Part shown: one piece after another, positions 44,322-52,277 of the stretch
Layout of the letters: the number at the start of each line of letters is the position of its first letter
Numbering within the stretch: the first letter of the stretch is position 1
NCBI RefSeq assembly: GCF_041765605.1
Contig: NZ_CP168900.1
Coordinates: forward strand, 822,001-886,000
DNA length: 64,000 nucleotides
Direction: 5' to 3'
Source: Listeria monocytogenes
GTDB lineage: Bacteria > Bacillota > Bacilli > Lactobacillales > Listeriaceae
Position numbers and translations under genes: made by a program
Notes under the pieces: generated by a model
Told to the model about the DNA's origin: nothing
Seen by the model: only the letters and a program-made list of their open reading frames with translations
The model's database searches: none

Positions 44322-44600
44322 ATGCCTACTAAAAAATATACCGAAAAATTCAAAATTAGCCTTGTCTACTTACACTATAAAGGAACACCTAAACAAACAT
44401 TATGCGATGATTTTGGCGTTTCTATTGCATCGCTTTCTAGATGGATTAAAGGATACGATCCAACAAGCGTCGATTTAAACGAAGCCGCCAATATATTACA
44501 AATGTACGAACTAAAAAAACAAAAAGCAAAATTAGAAGCCGAAGTTTTAGCACTTTCAAAAGCGATTAAACTTTTTAATTCTGATTTAAATCCAGTTTAA
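44322..44600 (+). CDS. IS3-type transposase OrfA (helix-turn-helix part), orphan
   Basis: A 92-residue protein opening MPTKKYTEKFKISLVYLHYK, with the helix-turn-helix TPKQTLCDDFGVSIASLSRWI at about 26-46 and a C-terminal leucine-rich coil (QMYELKKQKAKLEAEVLALSKAIKLF). This is the plan of OrfA of IS3-family insertion sequences. No OrfB with the DDE catalytic domain follows; a terminator comes at once. It may be a domesticated DNA-binding protein or the remains of an IS. It matches what I recall as lmo0832. Confidence 0.8.
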   Translation: MPTKKYTEKFKISLVYLHYKGTPKQTLCDDFGVSIASLSRWIKGYDPTSVDLNEAANILQMYELKKQKAKLEAEVLALSKAIKLFNSDLNPV

Positions 44601-44605
44601 AAACA

Positions 44606-44643
44606 AAGACTACTCAAACAAAGCGAATGAGTAGTCTTTTTTG
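44606..44643 (+). terminator. Intrinsic terminator
   Basis: AAGACTACTC with GAGTAGTCTT, then TTTT, after the OrfA gene. Confidence 0.88.
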
Positions 44644-44790
44644 CTGCCAATGTGACATTTTTGTAAGTTTTATTTTAAAAGTAAAAGCGTTAAACTACTA
44701 AAGTGAATATGCCAGAATAGCAATAAGCGCTTCTTCCAAGAACATCAACCTATATTTTCTGAAATTGGATTTTTGTGGAGGAGGAGGAAC

Positions 44791-45681
44791 ATGGTTGCTT
44801 ATGGAGAATTAATCCGAGAAGTACGACTTTCAAAAGGTTTAACTCAAAAAGAAGTCTATACCGGAATTATTTCGAAGTCCTATGCAATAGGTTTTGAAAA
44901 AGGCAAACATGATATTACTTTAGTATTATTTGAAGAAATTTTGGAACGAGTAATGCTAAGTTCAGATGAATTTTTCTTTATGAATAGAGGCTACTCGTTA
45001 GCAGAAGAAGATAATTTTTGGTACAAGTTTGCTCATGCGGCGAATCAAAACAGTTTGAAAGAGTTACAAGCATTACACAAAGAAGTATTGCAGCAAAAAG
45101 GCGAAAGAGCAATGCTGAGGGAGGCTATTGTCCACTCTAGAATCGAAGTCCATGAACAATTTCTTTTAAATAATAAATTTGATGTGAGCATCGTTTCGAA
45201 GGAGGACAAGGAAGTAATCCAAACCTACTTGTGGAAAGTGCAATCATGGACGCTGGAAGAGATTCGTATTTTTGCAAATTCGGTCGATTATTTTGACGAG
45301 GACGTCCAAATTTATTTTTTCCAATTAGTTTTAAAATCTATCGAAAAATACAAACATTACGACCGCGGTAAAAAAGTATTTTCAACGCTTTTGACGAATA
45401 TTACAGAGGAATTAATTGCTCGAAACCAATTGGATTATGCCTCGCAATTATTAGACATTCTATATGAACTATCGGCTTCGCATGATTGTGCTTTTTACCG
45501 AATTATGCATCATTACTATCAAGGCTTGATCTGGATGAAAAGCGAGCAGGTCGAACAAGGTTACAATAAATCTAAAAGCGCCATAGAAATTCTTGATACG
45601 CTTGGCTATGAGTCACTTGCGCTACTTTACCAGACATTACTCATGCAGTTTTTAGAGAAAGAGCAGATTGAAATACTATAA
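44791..45681 (+). CDS. Rgg/GadR/MutR-type transcriptional regulator
   Basis: A 296-residue regulator with an N-terminal XRE helix-turn-helix (about 5-60: GELIREVRLSKGLTQKEVYTG, IISKSYAIGFEKGKHDI) and a long helical TPR-like region. This is the plan of Rgg proteins, which answer to short peptides. The start at 44791 follows GAGGAGGAGG. It heads a same-strand row of two hypothetical genes and an LPXTG gene and may control them (inference). The small peptide-like ORF at 44054 lies 740 bases upstream, with the OrfA gene between. Confidence 0.8.
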   Translation: MVAYGELIREVRLSKGLTQKEVYTGIISKSYAIGFEKGKHDITLVLFEEILERVMLSSDEFFFMNRGYSLAEEDNFWYKFAHAANQNSLKELQALHKEVLQQKGERAMLREAIVHSRIEVHEQFLLNNKFDVSIVSKEDKEVIQTYLWKVQSWTLEEIRIFANSVDYFDEDVQIYFFQLVLKSIEKYKHYDRGKKVFSTLLTNITEELIARNQLDYASQLLDILYELSASHDCAFYRIMHHYYQGLIWMKSEQVEQGYNKSKSAIEILDTLGYESLALLYQTLLMQFLEKEQIEIL

Positions 45682-45763
45682 ATATATTGATTGAATGGGC
45701 TATCTTAATAGATTATAATGCACCAAAGAGGACAAAAAAGCAGCTAGTTAAGGAGCTAACAAC

Positions 45764-46399
45764 ATGAACGATAGCACGACTCAAAATCTAATAAACAACA
45801 TAGAACAAAGACCTGGAATGTACCTTCGAACAGAAACGATAAATTCCTTATGTGATTTTCTGAATGGTTATTTCATGCATAATAAAAATGAGCTAACCAA
45901 AGGGTTCTCAATGGACTTTTGGTTTTTTAATGAGTTTATAAAGAACTATTATAACGAATCTTCCTCTGTTTCTGGATGGGCCAATATGCTGCTTTATAAT
46001 TGCGAGCATGACCAAGAAAGAGCATTTCGCGCGTTTTTTAAAAGATATCATGAATTCACTCAAATCCATGTAGAAGCGGTATTTAAAGCAACGTTAGATG
46101 AGCGTAATATTAGTTTTCACACGGATATGACAAAAGGAAAAAATCTTGTCGTAGGGCTAGACTTAAAACAATTAGCGCCAATTTACCATAATCCAAAAAG
46201 CTATTTGGTTTTACAACTTTCTAAAGATAATGGCTATCTATTGCTAGTAGAGTCAGATAATGTCTATTATCAAGAAAGAATATTATTTAAAGACTTAGCA
46301 AAAATCAATCACGAAATCTCAAGTCTGTTCGGCACAGTGCAAAAACAACAGCAGATTGAATTAGCGATTTTAGATGAAATTTTATATTATCCATCATAA
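45764..46399 (+). CDS. Hypothetical protein (211 residues) with RPGMYL motif
   Basis: Not recognised beyond a shared opening NNIEQRPGMYLRTETINSLCDF, a motif found in a loose group of bacterial hypothetical proteins that open with RPxMYLG. The protein is soluble with a mix of helices and strands; FSMDFWFFNEFIKNYY and the aromatic run following are notable. It lies 82 bases after the Rgg-like gene, with its own terminator downstream. The function is unknown. Confidence 0.65.
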   Translation: MNDSTTQNLINNIEQRPGMYLRTETINSLCDFLNGYFMHNKNELTKGFSMDFWFFNEFIKNYYNESSSVSGWANMLLYNCEHDQERAFRAFFKRYHEFTQIHVEAVFKATLDERNISFHTDMTKGKNLVVGLDLKQLAPIYHNPKSYLVLQLSKDNGYLLLVESDNVYYQERILFKDLAKINHEISSLFGTVQKQQQIELAILDEILYYPS

Positions 46400-46441
46400 A
46401 AACTTCTTAAAAAGGAATCCTTTTTAAGAAGTTTTATTTTT
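46398..46441 (+). terminator. Intrinsic terminator
   Basis: AAAACTTCTTAAAAAGGA pairs with TCCTTTTTAAGAAGTTTT. Confidence 0.9.
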
Positions 46442-46539
46442 TGGTCTTATATATATGACCTAATGATTTTTACGGGCAGTTTGTTGTAATATTTGGAATG
46501 TACTAATTTTCACATGTAATGAAAGGAGTGAATGGCATT

Positions 46540-47196
46540 TTGACTCAGCAGTATCAGTTAGTACTTCAAGATCAATATGATCCGAGAAGTGGTCAACTTA
46601 TCAAAAAAGAAATAATTCCCACTAAAAACGTAGTAGAACATCTCACTTCTTATCTGTTATGTATTAAAAATCAAGCAGAGTATAGGAATTTTATTAAGTG
46701 GTATGAGCGTGAAATTCGTCAAGTATTGAAAGAGCATCCAGAGCAAGATTTCATTATTAAAATTTCTTTCCAACAACTGTACTTCCGAGAAACCATGCTC
46801 TTATTAGAAAATATAAAAGCGTTTAGCAAACAAATAACGATTGAATTGGTGGGAGACAGTCAAATAAGCGCAGGTGAAAGAGAGCATTTCTCTCCAGAGG
46901 ACATAGATGCTTTTCTCAAAGGCAGACTAAAAATGTTGAAAAAATGGCATTATTTTATTTCCAAGCATATCGAAAGTGGCGCGATGGAACAAACACTTAT
47001 TTTTACACCTTACATAGATGAGTTAAAATACAGTTTGAAAAAAGGGGCAAAATTACTTGATAATCAAACAGAATTAGCATTTTTTCTATCTTTTTGGAAA
47101 AGTTGGGCCAAGCTTCGGTGTGTCCATTTCGTTCTGATTGTCGATGAAATGTCTACTGATTTTCCAGAAGAAGTAGCTATAAGATGTGAAATGTAG
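46540..47196 (+). CDS. Hypothetical protein, possibly a degenerate EAL-domain protein
   Basis: A 218-residue soluble protein. Its opening YQLVLQDQYDPRSGQLIKKE looks like the YQPIVDLKTGxxxGxE start of EAL domains, and later FIIKISFQQLYFRETMLLL then ITIELVGDS resemble the INLSPxxL and LEITE motifs. But the catalytic Glu-Ala-Leu and the DDFGxGYSS metal loop are absent, so it would not cleave cyclic di-GMP; binding or a protein-contact role is possible. This is inference from patterns only. The start TTG at 46540 after GAAAGGAG is preferred to an ATG overlapping the ribosome site. It sits 22 bases before the LPXTG gene. Confidence 0.55.
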   Translation: MTQQYQLVLQDQYDPRSGQLIKKEIIPTKNVVEHLTSYLLCIKNQAEYRNFIKWYEREIRQVLKEHPEQDFIIKISFQQLYFRETMLLLENIKAFSKQITIELVGDSQISAGEREHFSPEDIDAFLKGRLKMLKKWHYFISKHIESGAMEQTLIFTPYIDELKYSLKKGAKLLDNQTELAFFLSFWKSWAKLRCVHFVLIVDEMSTDFPEEVAIRCEM

Positions 47197-47218
47197 AAGA
47201 ATTTAGGAGGAATTATCC

Positions 47219-48226
47219 GTGTTCGAAAGTTGTAAAAAAATAGTTATAAGCATGTTAGCAGTAATCATTATCGTGAGCCTAGGTAGCGGAGTCTTTTCGC
47301 CTATCCGTGCGCATGCAGATGCTACACAAAATCCAAATGGTTTTACCGTTCTTGTCAAGTATATGGACGAAACTGGAACGGAAATTGCTCCGTCAGAAAC
47401 TTTAACAGAGTACTATTATGTATCGGTTGAAAAAAGTATTCCTGGTTACAAATTAAAAGAAACACCGAGTAATGCAACAGGTAGAATCACTGACTCGGGG
47501 ATAGAAGTGCACTATATTTATGAAAGATCCATTAAAGTGAGCTATGTGGATGAAACAGGGCAGGACTTGTTACCTACTGTAGAAGTAGCAGATAGTGATG
47601 CAGCTGTACTCGAAACAATCACTGGTTATACGTTTGTCAGAAAAGAAGTTAGTGCAGATAACTCGCATATTATTTTTCGTTATAAAAAGAACATTTCTAC
47701 AATTCCTGATTTTGGAAAACCGAATCAAGTAATGGTAAATTATGTTGATGAAAATAAAACACAAATCGCGCCATCGTTCTATTTAAGTGGACTTTTCAAC
47801 GAATCTTACCAAGTACCAATGAAAAAAATCAAAGGCTATACGTTATTAAAATACGATCCAGAAATTCTTGGAGTATTCACGGAAAGCGCGCAAACAATCA
47901 ATATTATTTACCAGAAAAATCGGCCTGAACAATCCCCGAGCGTAGAAAATCCGCCTAATCCAATTGTTCCGATAGCGCCTCAAGTAGAAGTAGAACCTCC
48001 CAAAGCAGAAATTGCAGAAAAACCAGTTTCACCAAAAGAACAAATCACACCACCAACTACGAAAAAAACGAAAGCAGTGCTAAAAAAACAAATAGCTAAA
48101 GCAACCTTGCCAAAAACGGGGGATAGCTCAATAGACTTATTAGTCACCTGTCTTGGCATTATAGCCATTTCTTGTGGAATTTATTTAATCGTGCAACAAT
48201 CCCAAAAGCGGCGTCGTAAGGAATAA
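47219..48226 (+). CDS. LPXTG cell-wall protein with MucBP repeats
   Basis: A 335-residue surface protein: signal peptide (about 1-37, cut near AHA|DATQ), three MucBP-type repeats (about 43-100, 101-150, 165-230) marked by VxYVDExG, GY and YxYxR/K features, a Pro/Glu/Lys spacer, then LPKTG near residue 298, a hydrophobic segment and the basic tail QKRRRKE. It is fixed to the wall by sortase. The start is GTG after AGGAGG. It resembles what I recall as lmo0835. It is probably co-transcribed with the gene 22 bases upstream. Confidence 0.9.
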   Translation: MFESCKKIVISMLAVIIIVSLGSGVFSPIRAHADATQNPNGFTVLVKYMDETGTEIAPSETLTEYYYVSVEKSIPGYKLKETPSNATGRITDSGIEVHYIYERSIKVSYVDETGQDLLPTVEVADSDAAVLETITGYTFVRKEVSADNSHIIFRYKKNISTIPDFGKPNQVMVNYVDENKTQIAPSFYLSGLFNESYQVPMKKIKGYTLLKYDPEILGVFTESAQTINIIYQKNRPEQSPSVENPPNPIVPIAPQVEVEPPKAEIAEKPVSPKEQITPPTTKKTKAVLKKQIAKATLPKTGDSSIDLLVTCLGIIAISCGIYLIVQQSQKRRRKE

Positions 48227-48231
48227 ACAAT

Positions 48232-48270
48232 AAAAAGAGCAAGCCGGAAGAAAACCGGCTTGCTCTTTTA
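48232..48270. terminator. Bidirectional terminator
   Basis: AAAAAGAGCAAGCCGG pairs with CCGGCTTGCTCTTTTA between convergent genes. Confidence 0.9.
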
Positions 48271-48681
48271 GCCCTCTCGCTTGAGTAACTTTGTATTAGC
48301 TAAAAATAGCGCAGCGACTAGGAGCAGAATCGCGCCTGAAAGTATCAACGTGGAAGTCGCGCTAGAATGGTCGACAATAATAAATCGAATAATCGCTGTG
48401 ATACCAATGTAAATGAAGTAACGCAGCGGGAAATGGAAATGGGATTCGAAATATTTTACAATAAGCGCAATAAATTCAAAGTAAAGGAAAAACGTCAAAA
48501 TATCTTGTGTCATATAATAGTAAGAAACGTCTGTATCTAAGAAGAAAATATTATTGAAAATCGTAAATGCCTCTCTAATTAAAAAAGCAACAAGGGTAAA
48601 ACCGACCATAATAAGCGCCAGATTTAGGGTAATTCGTAGCAGGATGGGAACAATAGAAGAAATTTTTTCTAATCGTTTCAT
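48268..48681 (-). CDS. PsiE-like phosphate-starvation-inducible membrane protein
   Basis: A 137-residue protein with four membrane segments and the PsiE pattern: [30 protein letters not shown] in the middle with the His and charged pair, then [17 protein letters not shown]. The start at MKRLEKISS (48681) follows AAAGGAGG; a longer frame was rejected. The role of PsiE is unknown. Confidence 0.8.
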   Translation of the reverse strand: MKRLEKISSIVPILLRITLNLALIMVGFTLVAFLIREAFTIFNNIFFLDTDVSYYYMTQDILTFFLYFEFIALIVKYFESHFHFPLRYFIYIGITAIIRFIIVDHSSATSTLILSGAILLLVAALFLANTKLLKREG

Positions 48682-48769
48682 CAGTTGCCTCCTTTCCAAA
48701 AACGATATCGCTTTTTTAGTCATTTTACACTATAATGGGAACCATGACTATTTTTAAGGGGGGATTGTT

Positions 48770-50491
48770 ATTCTAAAACGATTTTTTAGTTATTATAAAC
48801 CGTATCGAACACTTTTTATCATTGATTTTGGTTGTGCCGTTTTAGCTGCTATTTTGGAGCTGGCCTTTCCAGTCGCGGTTAACCACGTGATTGATACATT
48901 ACTTCCAGGAAAAGATTTTGGGCTGATTATTACTGCGGCACTCGCCTTATTATTCTTTTACATACTTAACACATTTATGCAGTACATTGTCACTTATTTT
49001 GGCCATATGCTTGGTCTTAACATAGAAACAGATATGCGCAGAGATTTATTCAGTCATTTGCAAAAACAACCATTTGGCTTTTACGACAATCAGAAAACCG
49101 GAAAATTGATGTCACGAATGACGACTGATTTATTTGAAATTGGTGAAGTAGCGCATCATGGTCCAGAAGATATTTTTATTTCGATTATGTCCCTTTTCGG
49201 TGCATTTTTCTTAATGTTGAATATCAATGTGAAATTAGCGATTTCGACTTTTATTCTAGTACCGATTCTGACTGTTTTAATTGTTTACTTCAACAAACGA
49301 ATGACCAAAGTAACAACCGGGATTTTTAAAGATTTAGGGAATTTTAATGCCGGCGTGGAAAATGCTATTAGTGGGGTGCGGGTTGTGCAAGCATTCGCCA
49401 ACGAACCACATGAAAAAGGGCGTTTTAGAGTGCTCAACCAAGCGTACCGTCAGTCAAAGTTAATGTTCTACAAAGTGATGGGCTTGAGTTTTTCGTTTAA
49501 CTATTTTCTGATGCGATTGATTAGTTTATTTGCCCTTTTATTCGGAGCTTATTTTACGATTAATGGCGAAATATCATACGGGGAATTTGTCGGATTTATC
49601 TTGCTAACAAACGTGTTCATTCGACCAATCGAGAAAATCAACAACGTAATCGAAAGCTATCCAAAAGGCTTTGCAGGGTTTAAGCGATTCCTAGAAGTCA
49701 TGGATACAGAACCAGCAATCCAAGACGAAAAAGATGCAAAACCAGCCAAGGCGTTCCGCGGTGACATTGCTTACAACCATGTATCTTTTGAATATAGCGA
49801 TGGGAAAAATGTGCTAAATCATATAAATCTTTCTATTAAAGCCGGCGAAACTGTTGCATTTGTTGGGCCAAGTGGGGCCGGGAAAACAACCATTTGTAAT
49901 TTATTGCCACGTTTTTACGATGTGTCAGCTGGCGAGATTACGATTGACGGTGAAAATATTAAACGATTTACTTTACCATCCTTACGAGCGCAAATCGGTG
50001 TCGTGCAACAAGATGTCTTTTTGTTTTCCGGTACGGTTCGTGAAAATATCGCGTACGGAAAATTAGATGCTAGCGATGAAGAAATAGAGCATGTCGTGAA
50101 ACTTGCGCATCTTTCCAAAGTAGTGGAAGAAATGCCAGATGGTCTTGACACCATCATTGGTGAGCGTGGAGTCAAACTTTCTGGGGGACAAAAACAACGG
50201 TTAGCTATTGCGCGAATGTTTTTGAAAAACCCACCGATTTTAATTTTAGATGAAGCGACGTCAGCACTTGATACCGAAACAGAGCAAGTGATTCAAGCCT
50301 CTCTAGAAGAGTTAGCGGAAGGAAGAACGACTTTAATTATCGCGCACAGACTCGCAACGATTAAGCATGCCGACCGAATTATCGTTGTAAATGAAACAGG
50401 CATCGCAGAAACGGGAACGCATGATGAGCTTTTAGCGCAAGATAATGGTGCCTATAAGCGATTATATGATGCCCAGTTTAATACAATTTAA
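48770..50491 (+). CDS. ABC transporter, fused permease and ATPase (multidrug/lipid exporter type)
   Basis: An exporter half of about 574 residues: six membrane segments (about 1-310), then an ATPase domain with Walker A GPSGAGKTT, Q-loop GVVQQDVFLFSG, signature [14 protein letters not shown], Walker B ILILDEATSALD and IIAHRLATIK. It works as a dimer, exporting drugs or lipids. The start is unusual. The frame runs from a TAA at 48755 with only GGG GGG ATT GTT ATT CTA codons before the first conserved residues (LKRFFSYYKPYRTLF). No ATG, GTG or TTG is present, so an ATT at 48770, six bases after AAGGGGGG, is taken as start. A TTG at 48854 would lose the first membrane segment. Confidence 0.85.
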   Translation: MLKRFFSYYKPYRTLFIIDFGCAVLAAILELAFPVAVNHVIDTLLPGKDFGLIITAALALLFFYILNTFMQYIVTYFGHMLGLNIETDMRRDLFSHLQKQPFGFYDNQKTGKLMSRMTTDLFEIGEVAHHGPEDIFISIMSLFGAFFLMLNINVKLAISTFILVPILTVLIVYFNKRMTKVTTGIFKDLGNFNAGVENAISGVRVVQAFANEPHEKGRFRVLNQAYRQSKLMFYKVMGLSFSFNYFLMRLISLFALLFGAYFTINGEISYGEFVGFILLTNVFIRPIEKINNVIESYPKGFAGFKRFLEVMDTEPAIQDEKDAKPAKAFRGDIAYNHVSFEYSDGKNVLNHINLSIKAGETVAFVGPSGAGKTTICNLLPRFYDVSAGEITIDGENIKRFTLPSLRAQIGVVQQDVFLFSGTVRENIAYGKLDASDEEIEHVVKLAHLSKVVEEMPDGLDTIIGERGVKLSGGQKQRLAIARMFLKNPPILILDEATSALDTETEQVIQASLEELAEGRTTLIIAHRLATIKHADRIIVVNETGIAETGTHDELLAQDNGAYKRLYDAQFNTI

Positions 50492-50534
50492 TGAATAAAA
50501 ACTTTCGGATTTTAGGAAATATTTGACTAAAAGG

Positions 50535-50579
50535 AAAGCAGGAATTATTTGGGAAGCCCAAGATAATTCCTGCTTTTTT
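50535..50579 (+). terminator. Intrinsic terminator
   Basis: AAAGCAGGAATTAT with ATAATTCCTGCTTT plus an inner GGG/CCC pairing. Confidence 0.88.
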
Positions 50580-50591
50580 GTTTTCTGCATG

Positions 50592-50605
50592 ATAACAAGT
50601 GTTAA
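50592..50605 (+). promoter_or_regulatory. PrfA box
   Basis: ATAACAAGTGTTAA matches the palindromic PrfA consensus TTAACANNTGTTAA except at the first base. TATATT, a likely -10, begins 23 bases after its end (50629-50634), the spacing of PrfA-dependent promoters. It controls hpt, a known PrfA regulon gene. Confidence 0.92.
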
Positions 50606-50656
50606 TGACGGAAAGAGAGTATTTGGTTTATATTTTTATCAGCGCAAAAAGGTGAA

Positions 50657-50728
50657 ATGATGCATTTGGACAGCAGAGGTGATTGCTTTAGAAAAATTGG
50701 TAGACTTTATATGGAAGCGTTTGCGTAA
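50657..50728 (+). promoter_or_regulatory. Possible leader ORF in the hpt 5' untranslated region
   Basis: A 23-codon frame opens MMHLDSRGDCFRKIGRLYME and ends before hpt; AAAGGTG lies close before it. The gap GGAAGCGTTTGCG at its end (50713-50725) also resembles a CcpA cre site. Both are weak calls. Confidence 0.25.
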
Positions 50729-50784
50729 AAAACTCATCGCATTCTAAATTTGGAATGAAGATTACACTTGAAAGGAAAATTATA

Positions 50785-52170
50785 ATGTCATTATTCAGTT
50801 TGAAAAAAAAGAACCATTTTGTTCCACTAGAAATTCAAAGACAACAATGGTTCAAACACTTTATCGTTGCATTTATGTCTGTATTTATTTGTTATCTAAC
50901 GGTCTATCTTCTAAGGAATAACTTTAAAGCAGCTCAGACATTGTTAATTGAGCAGAACCATTTCAGCACCACAGAACTAGGAATGATTGGTTTAGCTTTT
51001 TCTGTTATGTACGGAATTGGAAAAACGATTTTAGGATATGCCGTGGATGGAAGAAATGCTAAAAAAATAATGAGTTTTTTATTAGGGATTTCCGCTATTA
51101 TATCAATTATTATTGGAATACTTTTAGTTACAAAGCAAGCAACAGTGGGTGTATTGTTTATCCTTTGGGGAGCAAATGGATTTGTGCAATCACCAGGTGG
51201 ACCGGCTTCCTATTCAACTATCACACGATGGACGCCAAAATTGAAAAGAGGAAGATGGTTAGGTTTTTGGAATGCCTCGCATAATATAGGTGGTGCTTTA
51301 GCGGGAATTGTTGCTTTTTGGGGTGCGACTACTTTCTTTAATGGCGGCGCAGGGGGAATGTTTATCGTTCCAGGTATCATTGCAATCATCATTGCAATTA
51401 TTTGCTTCTCGGTGGGGCATGATGAACCAGAAGAATTAGGCTGGAACTCTGCCGCTGAAATTTTTGAAGAGCGGGAAGAACAAGGAGAATCGGAGACAAA
51501 AGACCTTTCTAGATTTCAAATTTTGTGTCGATTTGTTATTAATAATCCGTGGGTATGGACTTTATGTGTCATAAATATATTCATCTATATTGTTAGAATT
51601 GGTATTGATAATTGGGCGCCCGTTTATTGTATTCAAGCGCTAGGATGGAGCACAAAAGATGCAATTATGACTATTTCTTTTTTTGAAATTGGAGCATTAC
51701 TAGGTTCATTATCGTGGGGCTGGCTCTCAGATATTATGAAAGGCCGCCGTATGCTTTGCTCGATTATTGCAGTTGTCATTGAATTTTTCATGTTAATTAG
51801 TTATTCGCAAGTTACAAGTGTTTATAGCATGTATACGGTATTATTTATTTTAGGATTCTTAGTATTTGGCCCCCAACTTTTAATTGGCGTGTCGGTGATC
51901 GAGTTTGTTCCTAGAAATGCTTTAGCTGTAACAAATGGCTTAACTGGAACGTTTGCATACTTATTCGGAGATTCTTTTGCTAAAGTCTTTCTAGGATATA
52001 TCGCAGACCCAACAAAAGCAGGTATACAAATTTTTGGCTATACTTTACACGGCTGGGGTGCAACTTTTACCATTATGTTTACAGCTTTAATTATTGCTGG
52101 CTTAATGATGATTCCAGTTGCATTAAAACAAGAGAAAATCATCCGACAAGCAAAAGTTTTACATCTATAA
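50785..52170 (+). CDS. hpt: Hexose phosphate transporter Hpt (UhpT family)
   Basis: A 461-residue major facilitator with 12 membrane segments of the organophosphate:phosphate antiporter family (UhpT/GlpT). Visible family elements are YLTVYLLRNNFKAAQTLL in the first helix (with the conserved basic residue), MYGIGKTILGYAVDGRNAKK and RWTPKLKRGRWLGFWNASHNIGGAL. It imports hexose phosphates from the host cytosol in exchange for phosphate and is needed for fast growth inside cells. The start at 50785 follows GAAAGGAAA. A PrfA box and -10 lie about 180 bases upstream, giving a long leader. It matches lmo0838. Confidence 0.95.
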   Translation: MSLFSLKKKNHFVPLEIQRQQWFKHFIVAFMSVFICYLTVYLLRNNFKAAQTLLIEQNHFSTTELGMIGLAFSVMYGIGKTILGYAVDGRNAKKIMSFLLGISAIISIIIGILLVTKQATVGVLFILWGANGFVQSPGGPASYSTITRWTPKLKRGRWLGFWNASHNIGGALAGIVAFWGATTFFNGGAGGMFIVPGIIAIIIAIICFSVGHDEPEELGWNSAAEIFEEREEQGESETKDLSRFQILCRFVINNPWVWTLCVINIFIYIVRIGIDNWAPVYCIQALGWSTKDAIMTISFFEIGALLGSLSWGWLSDIMKGRRMLCSIIAVVIEFFMLISYSQVTSVYSMYTVLFILGFLVFGPQLLIGVSVIEFVPRNALAVTNGLTGTFAYLFGDSFAKVFLGYIADPTKAGIQIFGYTLHGWGATFTIMFTALIIAGLMMIPVALKQEKIIRQAKVLHL

Positions 52171-52205
52171 GTTGAAAAGCAATGAGTGAAGATAAACTAA
52201 TTACT

Positions 52206-52244
52206 AAAAAGGTATCCTTATTAATAGTATAAGGATACCTTTTT
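52206..52244. terminator. Bidirectional terminator
   Basis: AAAAAGGTATCCTTAT with ATAAGGATACCTTTTT between hpt and the convergent MFS gene. Confidence 0.9.
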
Positions 52245-52277
52245 CATTGCAAAATGGTTTGTTAAATACGAAAAACA

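Noticed and set aside
48854-50491. TTG at 48854 as the start of the ABC exporter
   Set aside because: It would remove the conserved first membrane helix, which is coded in frame just upstream, and it has no ribosome site.
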